From Bacillus sp. sid0103 (GTDB taxonomy: Bacteria; Bacillota; Bacilli; Bacillales_B; DSM-18226), in the NCBI RefSeq assembly GCF_019219025.1, contig NZ_JAHUWN010000014.1:1-64000 (forward strand): a stretch of 64,000 nt of DNA. Reading direction: 5' to 3'. A program made the position numbers and the translations under genes. Below, one piece after another: positions 55,571-64,000 of this stretch. Below the pieces are notes generated by a model. The model did not search any database. It was given only the letters and a program-made list of their open reading frames with translations, and was not told where the DNA came from. Every line of letters begins with the position of its first letter. Positions within the stretch are counted from its first letter, which is position 1.

Positions 55571-55744
55571 CTATAAATTTTCATTTTGCTGGCGAATTTC
55601 ATCTCCGCTGATTAAGGTGTTTGCTTCTTCAAGATTCCGAAGCTCATCCACTGATTCGCCTGATACGGTTTTCGTATTATTAGCAAAAGTTTCTTTTATG
55701 GGGTTTCTAGTCTGATTACTCCAAGATTTAGACTTATTATCCAT
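55571..55744 (-). CDS. Small acidic/polar hypothetical protein
   Basis: ATG 55744, nine bases after GGAG; the frame is open to 55753. 57 residues, polar and Asn-rich (MDNKSKSWSNQTRNP, ETFANNTKTVSGESVDELRN), no membrane segment. Composition resembles small spore-core proteins, but no family was recognised. Confidence 0.6.
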   Translation of the reverse strand: MDNKSKSWSNQTRNPIKETFANNTKTVSGESVDELRNLEEANTLISGDEIRQQNENL

Positions 55745-55855
55745 ACATATCAACTCCTTATCTAAAGGATTTGCATCAAGATAAGGGATTATGCCTGCCT
55801 AATTCTCTCCTAAAAGGCAAAAATTAAATAACCATATATTCCTCTTGAAATACGA

Positions 55856-55888
55856 AAAAACTCTCCAATGTTATTGGAGAGTTTTTTA
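55856..55888 (-). terminator. yhfH terminator
   Basis: AAAAAACTCTCCAAT pairs with ATTGGAGAGTTTTTT around GTT. Confidence 0.9.
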
Positions 55889-55891
55889 GAG

Positions 55892-56026
55892 CTATTCTTC
55901 TTTTTTAGCTAAACATTTGTCACATTCCATAAAATAACTTTCTGCTTGTTCCTCCATGTGCTGACCACACTCTGAACATTGTTTTTTTGGTAAAGTACGG
56001 AAAAACTCAACTGGACTCATTAACAT
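55892..56026 (-). CDS. YhfH-family small zinc-ribbon protein
   Basis: ATG 56026 follows AAAGGAGGAG. 44 residues beginning MLMSPVEFFRTLPKKQCSEC, with two CxxC pairs, CSEC and CDKC, for one zinc ion. The opening (VEFF..LP.K.C..CG) matches the YhfH family of Bacilli. Function unknown. Confidence 0.78.
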   Translation of the reverse strand: MLMSPVEFFRTLPKKQCSECGQHMEEQAESYFMECDKCLAKKEE

Positions 56027-56319
56027 AATAAAACTCCTCCTTTATTAATACAGTTTATTAATATCCCTCTTGTTATAGTACAGTATAGCTGAAATAAATA
56101 AAAATGTGTAGACTTTTTTTAAAAAATTCTGCCTTTTCCGCAAAATAGGTCTTTTATCACAAGAAATATTAATTGTCCGTTTTTCTATTTCCTTGAAAGG
56201 TGAGAAATAGGTTAAAATAAAGGGAAATTGAGGCTAGATGAAAATTTTAGACTTCCATAACAATTCGCATTCCATTACAATCATAGTAGAAAAGCAATAG
56301 ATTTGGGGGATGCAGGCAA

Positions 56320-58476
56320 ATGAATGCAATAATAGAGACTTTTCATCCTCTATTCATAATAATTGCCATAGGTTTAACGATCATGGCATCATACACCGCA
56401 TTAGATATGTTTACTTTAGTAAAGTCTACTGAAAAAAATAACAGGCTTCTGTTTCTGGGTGGTACATTTTCCATTGGTATTGGGATTTGGATCATGAATT
56501 TTATTGGGCTCATTTCCGCAGATATTAACAGGTTTGCCAGTTATCACATTCCACTAACGATTCTTTCCATTATCATCGGGATTGCATTTACTGGAATGGC
56601 TTTCTTATCATTATTTGGAAAACAGATAAAGTTTTATCATTTAATTTCGGCTAGTTTATTTCTTACTCTTGCCGTATTTGCAATCCATTTAATCGGTTTA
56701 TATGCCATGAATGTAACGATAACGTACCAAGTTTTTTTGCTCCTTTTTTCAGGTCTATTAATCTTTGCTTCTTTTTTATTCTCTTTATGGATTCTTTTTT
56801 CTTCGAATGGCTATACCCAAGGGAACCAGGTCTGGTTAAAACCAATTAGTGCGGTCATTATGTCGTTAGCGATCATTGAAGGGCATTTTCTTCTAAAGCG
56901 AGCGTTAATTACAACAGCAAGCGAAAGGATTAATGGGGGAAGTGCAGATAGTCCTTTCTTTATTTATTTGGTATTATTCTTGTCTATTTTAATTATTGGC
57001 GGGCTACTTGTATCAAGTACATTAATTAGTAAACAATTAGCGACAACTGATACGAACTTAAAGGACATCAAAGCAGCGCTTGATGCTTCGACTATTGTTG
57101 CGATTACAGATCCCCAAGGAATAATCATATATGTTAATGATAAATTTGAGGAGATTTCCAAGTATTCAAAGGAAGAGATCATTGGCCAAAATCATCGGAT
57201 CTTAAACTCTGGTTATCATTCTAAGGAATTCTTCAAGGATTTATGGACTACGATCCATTCAGGTAAGATTTGGCGCGGTGAAATACGAAATAAAGCAAAG
57301 GATGGGTCGTTTTACTGGGTTGATACCACGATTGTTCCTTTTTTAAATAAAAAAGGCAAGCCAATTCAGTATATTGCGATTCGTTCAGATATTTCGGATA
57401 GAAAAAGAGCTGAGGGTCATCTTAAAGAGACTGTTAAAGAGAATATTGACATTAAATTTGCACTTGATCAATCCTCGATTGTTGCATTTACCGATGCAAA
57501 AGGAATTATCACCAGTGTAAATGAAAAGTTCTGTGAGATTTCAAAATATAAACGGGAAGAAATTCTTGGCAAAGACCATAACATATTAAATTCAGGTTTC
57601 CATTCAAAAGAATTTTTCAAAGACCTATGGAAGACAATTGGTTCAGGGAGAGTATGGAAAGGTGAGATTAGAAATAAAGCAAAAGATGGGACCTATTATT
57701 GGGTGGACACCACGATTGTTCCATTTTTGAACGATCACGGAAAACCATACCAATACCTTGCAATACGAAATGATATTACTGAACGGAAAAGGACAGAAGA
57801 AGTCCTTCATCGTCAAGATAAATTGGCAGCAGTTGGTCAATTAGCAGCTGGTGTTGCCCATGAAATTCGCAATCCACTAACTTCGATGAAGGGGTATGCG
57901 GAATTCTTACAGCTGGATGAAAAGGATCCAGAACGATTGGAGTTCTTGGGTATTATTCTCGATGAAATTGAACGCGTTAATACGATTGTTGAGGACTTTA
58001 TGGTATTAGCTAAACCAAAAGCCGTTGAATTAGAAGAAAAAAATGTCGTTCCAGTTATTAAAAACGTCGTCTCTCTGCTTGAATTTGAAGCAAGAAAGAA
58101 AAATGTTCGTTTGACTTTTGATTGCAATCAGGAAATCATTCAAATTGAATGTGATGAAAATCGTTTAAAACAAGTATTTCTAAACTTCATTAAAAATGGA
58201 ATCGAAGCCATGCCTAATGGCGGTGATCTCCATGTTAAAACAATCATCCACGATAACAATGTTCAAATTTCCATTCAAGACACAGGTGTGGGAATTTCCA
58301 AAGAGAAATTAAAGAAACTCGGGGAACCTTTTTATACAACCAAAAAGAATGGGAACGGCTTAGGATTGATGGTAAGTTTCAAGATCATTGAAAGCCATAA
58401 TGGCAAAGTATTTGTCGAAAGTGAACCAAATAAAGGAACCACCTTTAATATTTTATTACCGGCAAAAATTGCATGA
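56320..58476 (+). CDS. Sensor histidine kinase with MHYT-like membrane part and two PAS domains
   Basis: 718 residues. Seven membrane helices at the N-terminus (about 1-235) have the MHYT-domain layout, but the key motif is altered (IMNFIG, AIHLIG, EGHFLL). Two PAS/PAC units follow (about 250-365 and 375-490) that are close copies, sharing ILNSG, HSKEFFKDLW, GEIRNKAKDG and YWVDTTIVPFL. Then HisKA with the phosphorylated His514 (GVAHEIRNPLTSMKGYAEFL) and HATPase (NFIKNGIEAM, DTGVGISKEKL, GNGLGLMVSFKII). This is the sporulation-kinase type (KinA/KinE). No response regulator is adjacent. Confidence 0.9.
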   Translation: MNAIIETFHPLFIIIAIGLTIMASYTALDMFTLVKSTEKNNRLLFLGGTFSIGIGIWIMNFIGLISADINRFASYHIPLTILSIIIGIAFTGMAFLSLFGKQIKFYHLISASLFLTLAVFAIHLIGLYAMNVTITYQVFLLLFSGLLIFASFLFSLWILFSSNGYTQGNQVWLKPISAVIMSLAIIEGHFLLKRALITTASERINGGSADSPFFIYLVLFLSILIIGGLLVSSTLISKQLATTDTNLKDIKAALDASTIVAITDPQGIIIYVNDKFEEISKYSKEEIIGQNHRILNSGYHSKEFFKDLWTTIHSGKIWRGEIRNKAKDGSFYWVDTTIVPFLNKKGKPIQYIAIRSDISDRKRAEGHLKETVKENIDIKFALDQSSIVAFTDAKGIITSVNEKFCEISKYKREEILGKDHNILNSGFHSKEFFKDLWKTIGSGRVWKGEIRNKAKDGTYYWVDTTIVPFLNDHGKPYQYLAIRNDITERKRTEEVLHRQDKLAAVGQLAAGVAHEIRNPLTSMKGYAEFLQLDEKDPERLEFLGIILDEIERVNTIVEDFMVLAKPKAVELEEKNVVPVIKNVVSLLEFEARKKNVRLTFDCNQEIIQIECDENRLKQVFLNFIKNGIEAMPNGGDLHVKTIIHDNNVQISIQDTGVGISKEKLKKLGEPFYTTKKNGNGLGLMVSFKIIESHNGKVFVESEPNKGTTFNILLPAKIA

Positions 58477-58508
58477 AAACGGGAGAACTATTCTCTCGTT
58501 TTTTTATT
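58476..58508 (+). terminator. Terminator after the kinase gene
   Basis: AAACGGGAGA pairs with TCTCTCGTTT (one G-T) around ACTAT, then TTTTATT. Confidence 0.8.
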
Positions 58509-58515
58509 ACTCATT

Positions 58516-58535
58516 TTTGTCAAAAAATAGACAAA
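58516..58535 (+). promoter_or_regulatory. Palindrome upstream of fdhA
   Basis: TTTGTCAAAAAATAGACAAA is an inverted repeat (TTTGTC/GACAAA) 80 bases before fdhA. It may be an operator; I cannot assign the regulator. Confidence 0.35.
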
Positions 58536-58614
58536 TATTTTTTAAAAAAGGAATCTACATTTAGAATATATAGATTATTATGATGATAGAGGTACAAATG
58601 TTTTTAGAGGGGGA

Positions 58615-60681
58615 ATGAACAGGTTGGGTGAAACAAATTTAGTTAAAACAATTTGCGGTTATTGTGGTACGGGATGTGGTTTAGTTCTTGAAGTTCAAGA
58701 CAACAGAATTATGAAAATCCGTGGTGACAAAGAAGCACCAGTCAACAAAGGACAAACATGTGTAAAAGGTGCATTTGCCTACGAATATGTACATGCAAAA
58801 AATAGATTAACCTCACCACTAATTCGTAAAGCAGGGAAGTTGGTTGAAACAACTTGGGATGAAGCCTATCATTACATTGCAAGTAAGTTATCCCACATTA
58901 AATCATCATGGGGATCAAACGCTATATCAATGTTTGCTTGTGCGCGGTCCACGAATGAATCCAATTATGTTACCCAAAAATTTATGAGGACAGTCATTAA
59001 AAGTAATAATATTGATGGCTGTAACCGTACCTGACACGCTCCTAGCGTTGCCGGTCTGGCAACTGTTTTTGGAAGCGGTTTCCCAACGAACACACTTGAA
59101 GATTTTGACCGTGCTGAAGTATTACTTCTAATGGGCTCGAATACAACAGAGGCACACCCGATTATTGCTAATCGAATGAAAAAGGCTGCAAAAGCGGGGC
59201 TGAAAATTATCGTCATTGATCCAAGAAAGATTGATATGGTTAAAGTAGCACATCGTCATTTGCAAATAAATGTCGGTTCAGATATTGCCCTTATCAATGC
59301 TTTTATCCGAGTCATTCTTAAAGAGGGTTTATTTAACGTTGAATTTATTAAGCAATTTACAGTGGACTTTGAAAAACTAGAAAAACAAGTGGAGCCATAT
59401 ACACCTGAGTATGCGGCAACGATTACTGGATTGCGGGCAGAGGATATTGTCGAAACGGCAAGGGAGTATGCTTTATCCAGTTGTTCAATGATTGCATACA
59501 CACTTGGTATAACAGAGCATCACTGTGGTGTTAATAATGTCTTCGATATCGCTAATCTAGCGTTATTGACTGGAAACATAGGAAAACCAGGATCAGGAAT
59601 TATGCCATTAAGAGGCCAAAACAATGTCCAAGGTGCTGGAGATATGGGTTGTCTTCCTAACCAATTAGCAGGAGCGATGAGTTTAGCAAATGAAGAGTAT
59701 CGTGCCCGTTATGAAAAGGAATGGAAGGTCGAATTAAACCCGCAAGCAGGAGATACCCAAACTCGTACGTTTGATCGCTTAGATATGGGTGAACTGAAGG
59801 CCCTTTATATTATTGGTGAAAATCCACTTCTTGCTGATGTGGATATGAACCATACGAAAAAATTGTTCGAGAAACTAGATTTGTTGGTTGTCCAAGACAT
59901 TTTCATGACCGAAACGGCAAGAATGGCAGATGTTGTGTTACCTGCGCGTTCATGGGGAGAGGTGGATGGTACCTATACAAACACAGATCGGAGAATACAA
60001 AGGGCCCGAAAAGCAGTAGATTCCCATCCAAATGTGAAAGAGGACTGGGAAATCCTTTGTGAATTGTCGACACTCATGGGGTATCCTATGAGTTATAACA
60101 ATAGTGAAGAAATCTGGAATGAAGTGAGAAAGTTGGCCTGGGAGATGTATGGCGGAATTTCCTACGAACGGCTTGAAAAAGAGTATAGTATTCACTATCC
60201 GTGTCCTGACGAGAACCATCCAGGGACGTTTATCATGCATGAGAGATTTCATCAACAAGAAACACCAACGAAAAAATCACCTTTTGTACCAGTAGACTAT
60301 ACGGCCCCGTTAGAATTACCTGATGAAAACTATCCATTTACGCTCACGACTGGCCGTCGCTATGAATCCTATAATACTCATTCTCAGACTCGCCATTATG
60401 CCTCTGGGGTAAAGGTGAAACAAACAGAGGAGACCCTTGACATCCATCCGGACGATGCAACTGCACTTGGAATAATGGATGGTGAAGTCGTTCGGGTTCG
60501 TTCCCGAAGAGGGAAACTTGAGGTGAAGGTAAAGATTACAGAACAAGTAGTCCCTGGTTTAGTTTTTATGAGTTTCCATTGGAGTGAAACACCAACCAAT
60601 GTGTTAACATTAAATGAGTATGATCCTATTTCAGGTACCGCTGAATATAAGGCATGTGCGGTTGCGATAGAACGGTTATAA
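58615..60681 (+). CDS. fdhF: Selenocysteine-containing formate dehydrogenase (FdhH type)
   Basis: A molybdenum (or tungsten) bis-MGD enzyme that oxidises formate to CO2. The frame is continuous through TGA 59032-59034, read as selenocysteine at residue 140, the same number as in E. coli FdhF. The context CNRT-U-HAPSVAGLATVFGSG is the family active site. The [4Fe-4S] cysteines are Cys14, Cys17, Cys21 (CGYCGTGCG) and Cys49 (QTCVKG). The C-terminal MGD-binding domain has TLTTGRRYESYNTHSQTRHY. 688 residues, without the N-terminal ferredoxin domains of the 980-residue Bacillus enzymes. TTG 58624 is an alternative start, better placed after AGAGGGGGA. If UGA were not decoded, two useless fragments would result. 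Confidence 0.93.
59035..59077 (+). promoter_or_regulatory. Bacterial SECIS element of fdhF
   Basis: GTTGCC (59047-59052) and GGCAAC (59058-59063) form a perfect 6-pair stem closed by the loop GGTCT (59053-59057). The loop begins 18 bases after the TGA, as in E. coli fdhF, whose loop is also GGTCT. CGCTCC (59037-59042) can pair with GGAAGCG (59071-59077) as a lower stem. It would bind SelB. Confidence 0.92.
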
Positions 60682-60690
60682 ACAATTTTT

Positions 60691-60720
60691 GAACGCAGTT
60701 TAATTTCTGCGTTTTTTTAT
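60691..60720 (+). terminator. fdhF terminator
   Basis: AACGCAG pairs with CTGCGTT around TTTAATTT, followed by TTTTTATTT. Confidence 0.85.
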
Positions 60721-60723
60721 TTA

Positions 60724-60905
60724 AGCTTTGTTAAAGTCACTACATTTTGCCACTATGTTGATTGGAGCGGATTGCGCGAGACTCCTGCGGGAGAAAGCGG
60801 GTCAAGGTGGAACTTGCTCGACTCCCAAGCACCGAGGAGACTTACGGACCGCCCGCAGAAAGCGAGCATCTGGAGCGGAAATGAACAGGCAAATTTCGCA
60901 GGGCG
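60724..60905 (+). repeat. Structured intergenic repeat, copy F (diverged)
   Basis: AGCTTTGTTAAAG, CACTATGTTGATTGGAGCGG, GACTCCTGCGGGAGAAAGCG and CTGGAGCGGAAATGAACAGG identify it. The centre and right end are changed (CAAATTTCGCAGGGC instead of GTTTAACAGAGCC). Confidence 0.8.
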
Positions 60906-60927
60906 AGATTAAAAAAACAGATCGGTA

Positions 60928-62229
60928 TTAACCGACCTGCTGTGTAAGAGTTTTAGATGCTGTTGCTTTTCTTTGATAAAAATACCAGTTGAGCGCAAAA
61001 GAGATAATATAAAAACCGATAAAGAAGTAAAACGCTGTGACTGGAGTGCCTGTTGCTTTAACGGACCACCCGAATAGCTTTGGAATAAAGAATGATCCAT
61101 ACGCTGCAAATGCTGCAGAGAACCCGATGACTGGTGCTGCTTCTTTTGGAATAAAAAGGTTAGGAATCATTTGGAATGTTGAGCCAGAACCAATACCAGA
61201 TGCAATAAAAAGAATTAAGAATGATACTAAGAACCCTGCAAACTGTTTCCCATTTAAGAAGTAAATAACTCCTGTTGCGCCAATGCCCATGATAACTAAC
61301 ACATATGCAGTGACTTTAGCACCGCCTAGTTTGTCTGCAAGCCATCCTCCCACAGGTCTTGCTGCTGCTGCAACTAATGCTCCAAGAAAGGCAAGTGAAA
61401 TGTGCTCAGGAAATTGTGATCTTAATAGGAGCGGAAAGGCCGCTGAGTAACCAATGAATGAACCAAACGTTGCTACATAAAGAGCTGTCATAATCCAAGT
61501 GTGTTTACGTTTTACAATTACAAATTGATCCGCTACTGATTGTTTTGCACCTGGAACATTATCCATTTTAAACATGGCTAGAATTGTTAAAATAATAATT
61601 GGAATAACCCAGATAAATGCTGCATTTTGTAACCAAACTTCCTGGCCATTCGCTAACACTTGTTTACCACCAACTAGTGCAAAAGTTCCTGAAGTAATAA
61701 TTAGTGGTGTTACGAATTGCACTACAGAAACACCCATATTACCCAAACCGCCATTAATTCCAAGTGCTGTTCCTTTTTCTTTTTTAGGAAAGAAAAAGCT
61801 GATATTTGCTGATGATGATGAGAAATTTCCTCCGCCTAGACCACAAAGAGCTGCTAGTAATAACATAATTGAAAATGGTGTGTCCGGATTCTGGACTGCA
61901 AATCCAATTCCAATTGCCGGAATGGCTAAGATCGCCGTTGAAATAACGGTCCAGTTCTTACCACCAATCGAGCCAACTGCAAAGGTATAAACAAAGCGAA
62001 GTGTTGCACCAACAAGGCCAGGGATAGCTGCGAGTGTAAAAAGTTGTTCTTCCGTAAATTGAAAGCCGATGTCGTTAAGTCTAACGGCTACTACGGACCA
62101 AATTTGCCAAACAATAAATGCGAGCATCAGTGAAGGTACGGATATCCATAAATTGCGTCGAGCATGTTTTTTTCCTTCTGTCTTCCAGAATTTTTCGTCT
62201 TCTGGATTCCAATAATTAATTCGGGCCAT
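60928..62229 (-). CDS. narK: Nitrate/nitrite transporter NarK
   Basis: 433 residues, 12 helices, MFS of the nitrate-nitrite porter family. The two glycine-rich nitrate signatures are GGGNFSSSSANISFFFPKK with GTALGINGGLGNMG, and GIGSGSTFQMIPNLF with AAPVIGFSAAFAAYG. Conserved Arg residues lie in ATLRFVYTF and AAARPVGGWL. It probably brings in nitrate or expels nitrite during nitrate respiration. An Fnr-type site is upstream. Confidence 0.94.
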   Translation of the reverse strand: MARINYWNPEDEKFWKTEGKKHARRNLWISVPSLMLAFIVWQIWSVVAVRLNDIGFQFTEEQLFTLAAIPGLVGATLRFVYTFAVGSIGGKNWTVISTAILAIPAIGIGFAVQNPDTPFSIMLLLAALCGLGGGNFSSSSANISFFFPKKEKGTALGINGGLGNMGVSVVQFVTPLIITSGTFALVGGKQVLANGQEVWLQNAAFIWVIPIIILTILAMFKMDNVPGAKQSVADQFVIVKRKHTWIMTALYVATFGSFIGYSAAFPLLLRSQFPEHISLAFLGALVAAAARPVGGWLADKLGGAKVTAYVLVIMGIGATGVIYFLNGKQFAGFLVSFLILFIASGIGSGSTFQMIPNLFIPKEAAPVIGFSAAFAAYGSFFIPKLFGWSVKATGTPVTAFYFFIGFYIISFALNWYFYQRKATASKTLTQQVG

Positions 62230-62291
62230 GATATTATTCCCCCTAAATTGTTTTAAAATTTATTTATAAAGATTTGTTGTTTGTGTTATTA

Positions 62292-62335
62292 ATATAAATC
62301 AGATGGTAACATGAATTTAGTGACGTACGTCACAA
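62292..62335 (-). promoter_or_regulatory. Fnr-type site and promoter of narK
   Basis: Minus strand TGTGACGTACGTCACT (62335-62320) fits TGTGA-N6-TCACA at all but the last base. TATATT (62297-62292) is a -10 that puts the site centre about 41.5 bases before the start of transcription, the position for activation by CRP/Fnr proteins. B. subtilis narK is Fnr-dependent. Confidence 0.75.
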
Positions 62336-62540
62336 AATCAGTGAACGAACTGTGAACACAAGGGGTTAGACAAAAAGTTGTAATAATTTAACCCGATAGG
62401 GGTGATTTTTACTGAAATTCACTCCCTTTCCTCCAGCTCGCCCGTGTATTACTAAGGGGTCTCACATGCTCACATTCCTGAATGAGTACCGCGAATTTCG
62501 CAAAAATCAAATCAACATTCACCTTTAACATAGGCTAACG

Positions 62541-62576
62541 AAAAAAGAGACCTTTCATGGGAAAGATCTCTTTTTG
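62541..62576 (-). terminator. Terminator after the narK-PAS gene
   Basis: AAAAAAGAGA pairs with TCTCTTTTT, and inside it CTTTC pairs with GAAAG. On the minus strand it ends in TTTTTT. Confidence 0.8.
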
Positions 62577-62587
62577 TTCTGCTTTTT

Positions 62588-64000
62588 CTAGGATTTTTCG
62601 TCATCTTCATAAAACATTCCTACATAGTTTTTGGTTTCACCTGCATCATCTTTAATTGCTGTAATGGTAAGCCATTCTCTGTATATTTCATTATTTTTGC
62701 GTTTATTCCAAATATAGCCTTCCCAAACACCGTTTGTCTTTAAGCTTTCCCACATTTGTTTATAAAAGTCATTGCCGTGTTCACCGGATTGAAGAACACT
62801 TGGGGTTTTCCCTGCAACCTCTTTTTGACTATAGCCAGTAATTTTTGTGAATGCTGGATTAACGCTTTGAATAATTCCATGAACATCAGTTACACAAATG
62901 CCGTCTAAAGCATGGTTTACAATCTTCGCTGAAATATCAAGCTTATCTTGGTAATATAGCCACACTACGATAACCAGACTTGCTAACGAAAACTCTGAAA
63001 GGGACATAAACCCAATGGCATAATGACCAGTCCAATCAAAGAGAATCGTGAGAAGAACTGGCGGGAAAAAACCACCAAGTCACCCCATAGCTGAAACAAT
63101 CCCATTCACAATACCAGCTTGCTTGGAAAAATATAACGGAACTAGTTTAAAGATTGCGCCATTACCTATTCCCGCAAAGAAAGCTACTAATAAGCAACCG
63201 AAAGAATAGATCGGCAGTGATGGAGTAAAAGACAAAAGAAATCCTGCAAAAGTTAAGCTAAAGAAAACAGCCATTAGAATAAGAAATGGATTAACTTTAT
63301 CGCCTAACCAACCTCCAATCGGTCTAAAAACAGTTGCCAAAGCAATAAAACCAGCTGTCCTCAAGCCTGCATCCACTTTATCTAATTCAAAATGATTAAC
63401 TAAAAACGAGGGTAAATATATGGTAAAGGCAACAAAGGAACCAAACGTGATAAAATAGAATAAACTTAGAAACCATAGTTTTGGATTTTTATATACCTCT
63501 TTGATCTGGTCTGGCAAGGAAATGTTTACTTTCCGTTCCTTTCTGTCTCCAAAGATAAAATTTACAAGAGCAAAGAATAGGACAACTAATAGGAAAATTT
63601 TAATGGTGTTTCTCCAACCGTATGCGTTGGCAAGAACAGGCGCTGAAAAGGAAGTAATCGCTGTTCCAATATTTCCGGCTCCGTAAATCCCATTAATAAA
63701 CCCATGCTTTGATTTTTCATAATATTTCGGAAGAGAGGTTACGCCAACCGAAAAAACAGCACCACCAATCCCAAGTAATAACCCGCCAATGATTAGCGTT
63801 AGTAGAGAATTAGCATAGCTTAACAAGGCAATAGGAATAAGTAGGATTATGAAGCTGATTGTAAATAAAAGTCGAGCACCATAGCGGTTCGTCCAATAGC
63901 CAATTGGAATGCGAAGTAGCGATCCAAGGATCACTGGGACTGCAGTTGCCCATGCTATTTGGGAAGAAGTAAGTTTAATATCTACCTTGATATAAGGCAT
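62588..64000 (-). pseudogene. NarK-like transporter fused to a PAS domain, broken by TGA; 5' end outside window
   Basis: The frame from 64000 down to 63083 is an MFS nitrate-porter sequence (RIPIGYWTNRYGARLLFTIS, GIYGAGNIGTAITSFSAP, NGIVSAMG). At 63082-63080 TGA interrupts it. The same frame goes on with LGGFFPPVLL, a last helix (LASLVIVVWLYY) and a PAS domain (HALDGICVTDVHGIIQSVNP, EIYREWLTITAIKDDAGETK) to 62588. GGA to TGA at a conserved glycine would explain the stop. No SECIS-like hairpin follows. The intact gene would be a transporter with its own cytoplasmic sensor domain. Confidence 0.82.

Noticed and set aside
60728..60931. 67-codon ORF after fdhF
   Set aside because: It is the translation of repeat copy F.
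63035..63082. Second selenocysteine codon in the narK-PAS gene
   Set aside because: The TGA replaces a glycine in a conserved motif and no hairpin with a GGTCT-like loop occurs at the needed distance.

Overview
The window is AT-rich Gram-positive DNA from a member of the Bacillaceae. Strong AGGAGG-type ribosome binding sites, frequent TTG and GTG starts, and spore-linked genes (sda, a YhcN/YlaJ-type lipoprotein, Ku/LigD, a GerT/CotM-like Hsp20 protein) point to an endospore-forming Bacillus-like organism. The tryptophan operon has a T-box leader and its own trpG, which differs from Bacillus subtilis. Genes for pyruvate formate-lyase, formate dehydrogenase, nitrate transport and an Fnr-type site suggest growth with little or no oxygen.

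Layout. 0-1.5 kb: an IS3-family element. 1.7-4.2 kb: copper efflux (copA, copZ). 4.4-15 kb: a C-terminal processing protease, a CobW-type GTPase, several small or secreted proteins, an Hsp20 protein, an atypical SDR, an amidohydrolase and a patatin. 15-18.8 kb: dapF, then divergent ligD and ku. 18.9-21.5 kb: nucleoside hydrolase, cold-shock genes and two tRNA genes. 21.6-25.3 kb: the fructose operon fruR-fruK-fruA. 26.8-33.5 kb: T-box leader and trpEGDCFBA. 33.8-38.9 kb: mnmH, sda, paired fluoride channels, and yidC2 behind a MifM-like leader peptide. 39-42 kb: pflB-pflA. 43-52 kb: mprF, a D,D-carboxypeptidase, modB, an ABC-F protein, a Sco protein and cidA/lrgB. 52.2-53 kb: an orphan leader-peptide/attenuator cassette between two copies of a structured repeat. 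53-56 kb: a MutS-family protein and small genes. 56.3-64 kb: a PAS histidine kinase, formate dehydrogenase, narK, and a second narK fused to a PAS domain.

The main result is that the formate dehydrogenase gene at 58615-60681 reads through an in-frame TGA (59032-59034) in the context CNRT-TGA-HAPS. A hairpin with a GGTCT loop, 18 bases after the TGA, has the layout of the bacterial SECIS of E. coli fdhF. It is therefore a selenoprotein of the short FdhH type. mnmH (tRNA 2-selenouridine synthase) shows a second use of selenium. selA, selB, selC and selD are not in the window. PflB makes formate and FdhH could oxidise it. A second in-frame TGA, in the narK-PAS fusion, lacks a SECIS and looks like a nonsense mutation.

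Other points worth following are the MifM-type translational switch of yidC2, a Cys-codon-rich leader peptide followed by a terminator with no obvious target gene, six copies of a GC-rich intergenic repeat with short terminal inverted repeats, a probable AUU start codon, and degenerate tRNA genes.
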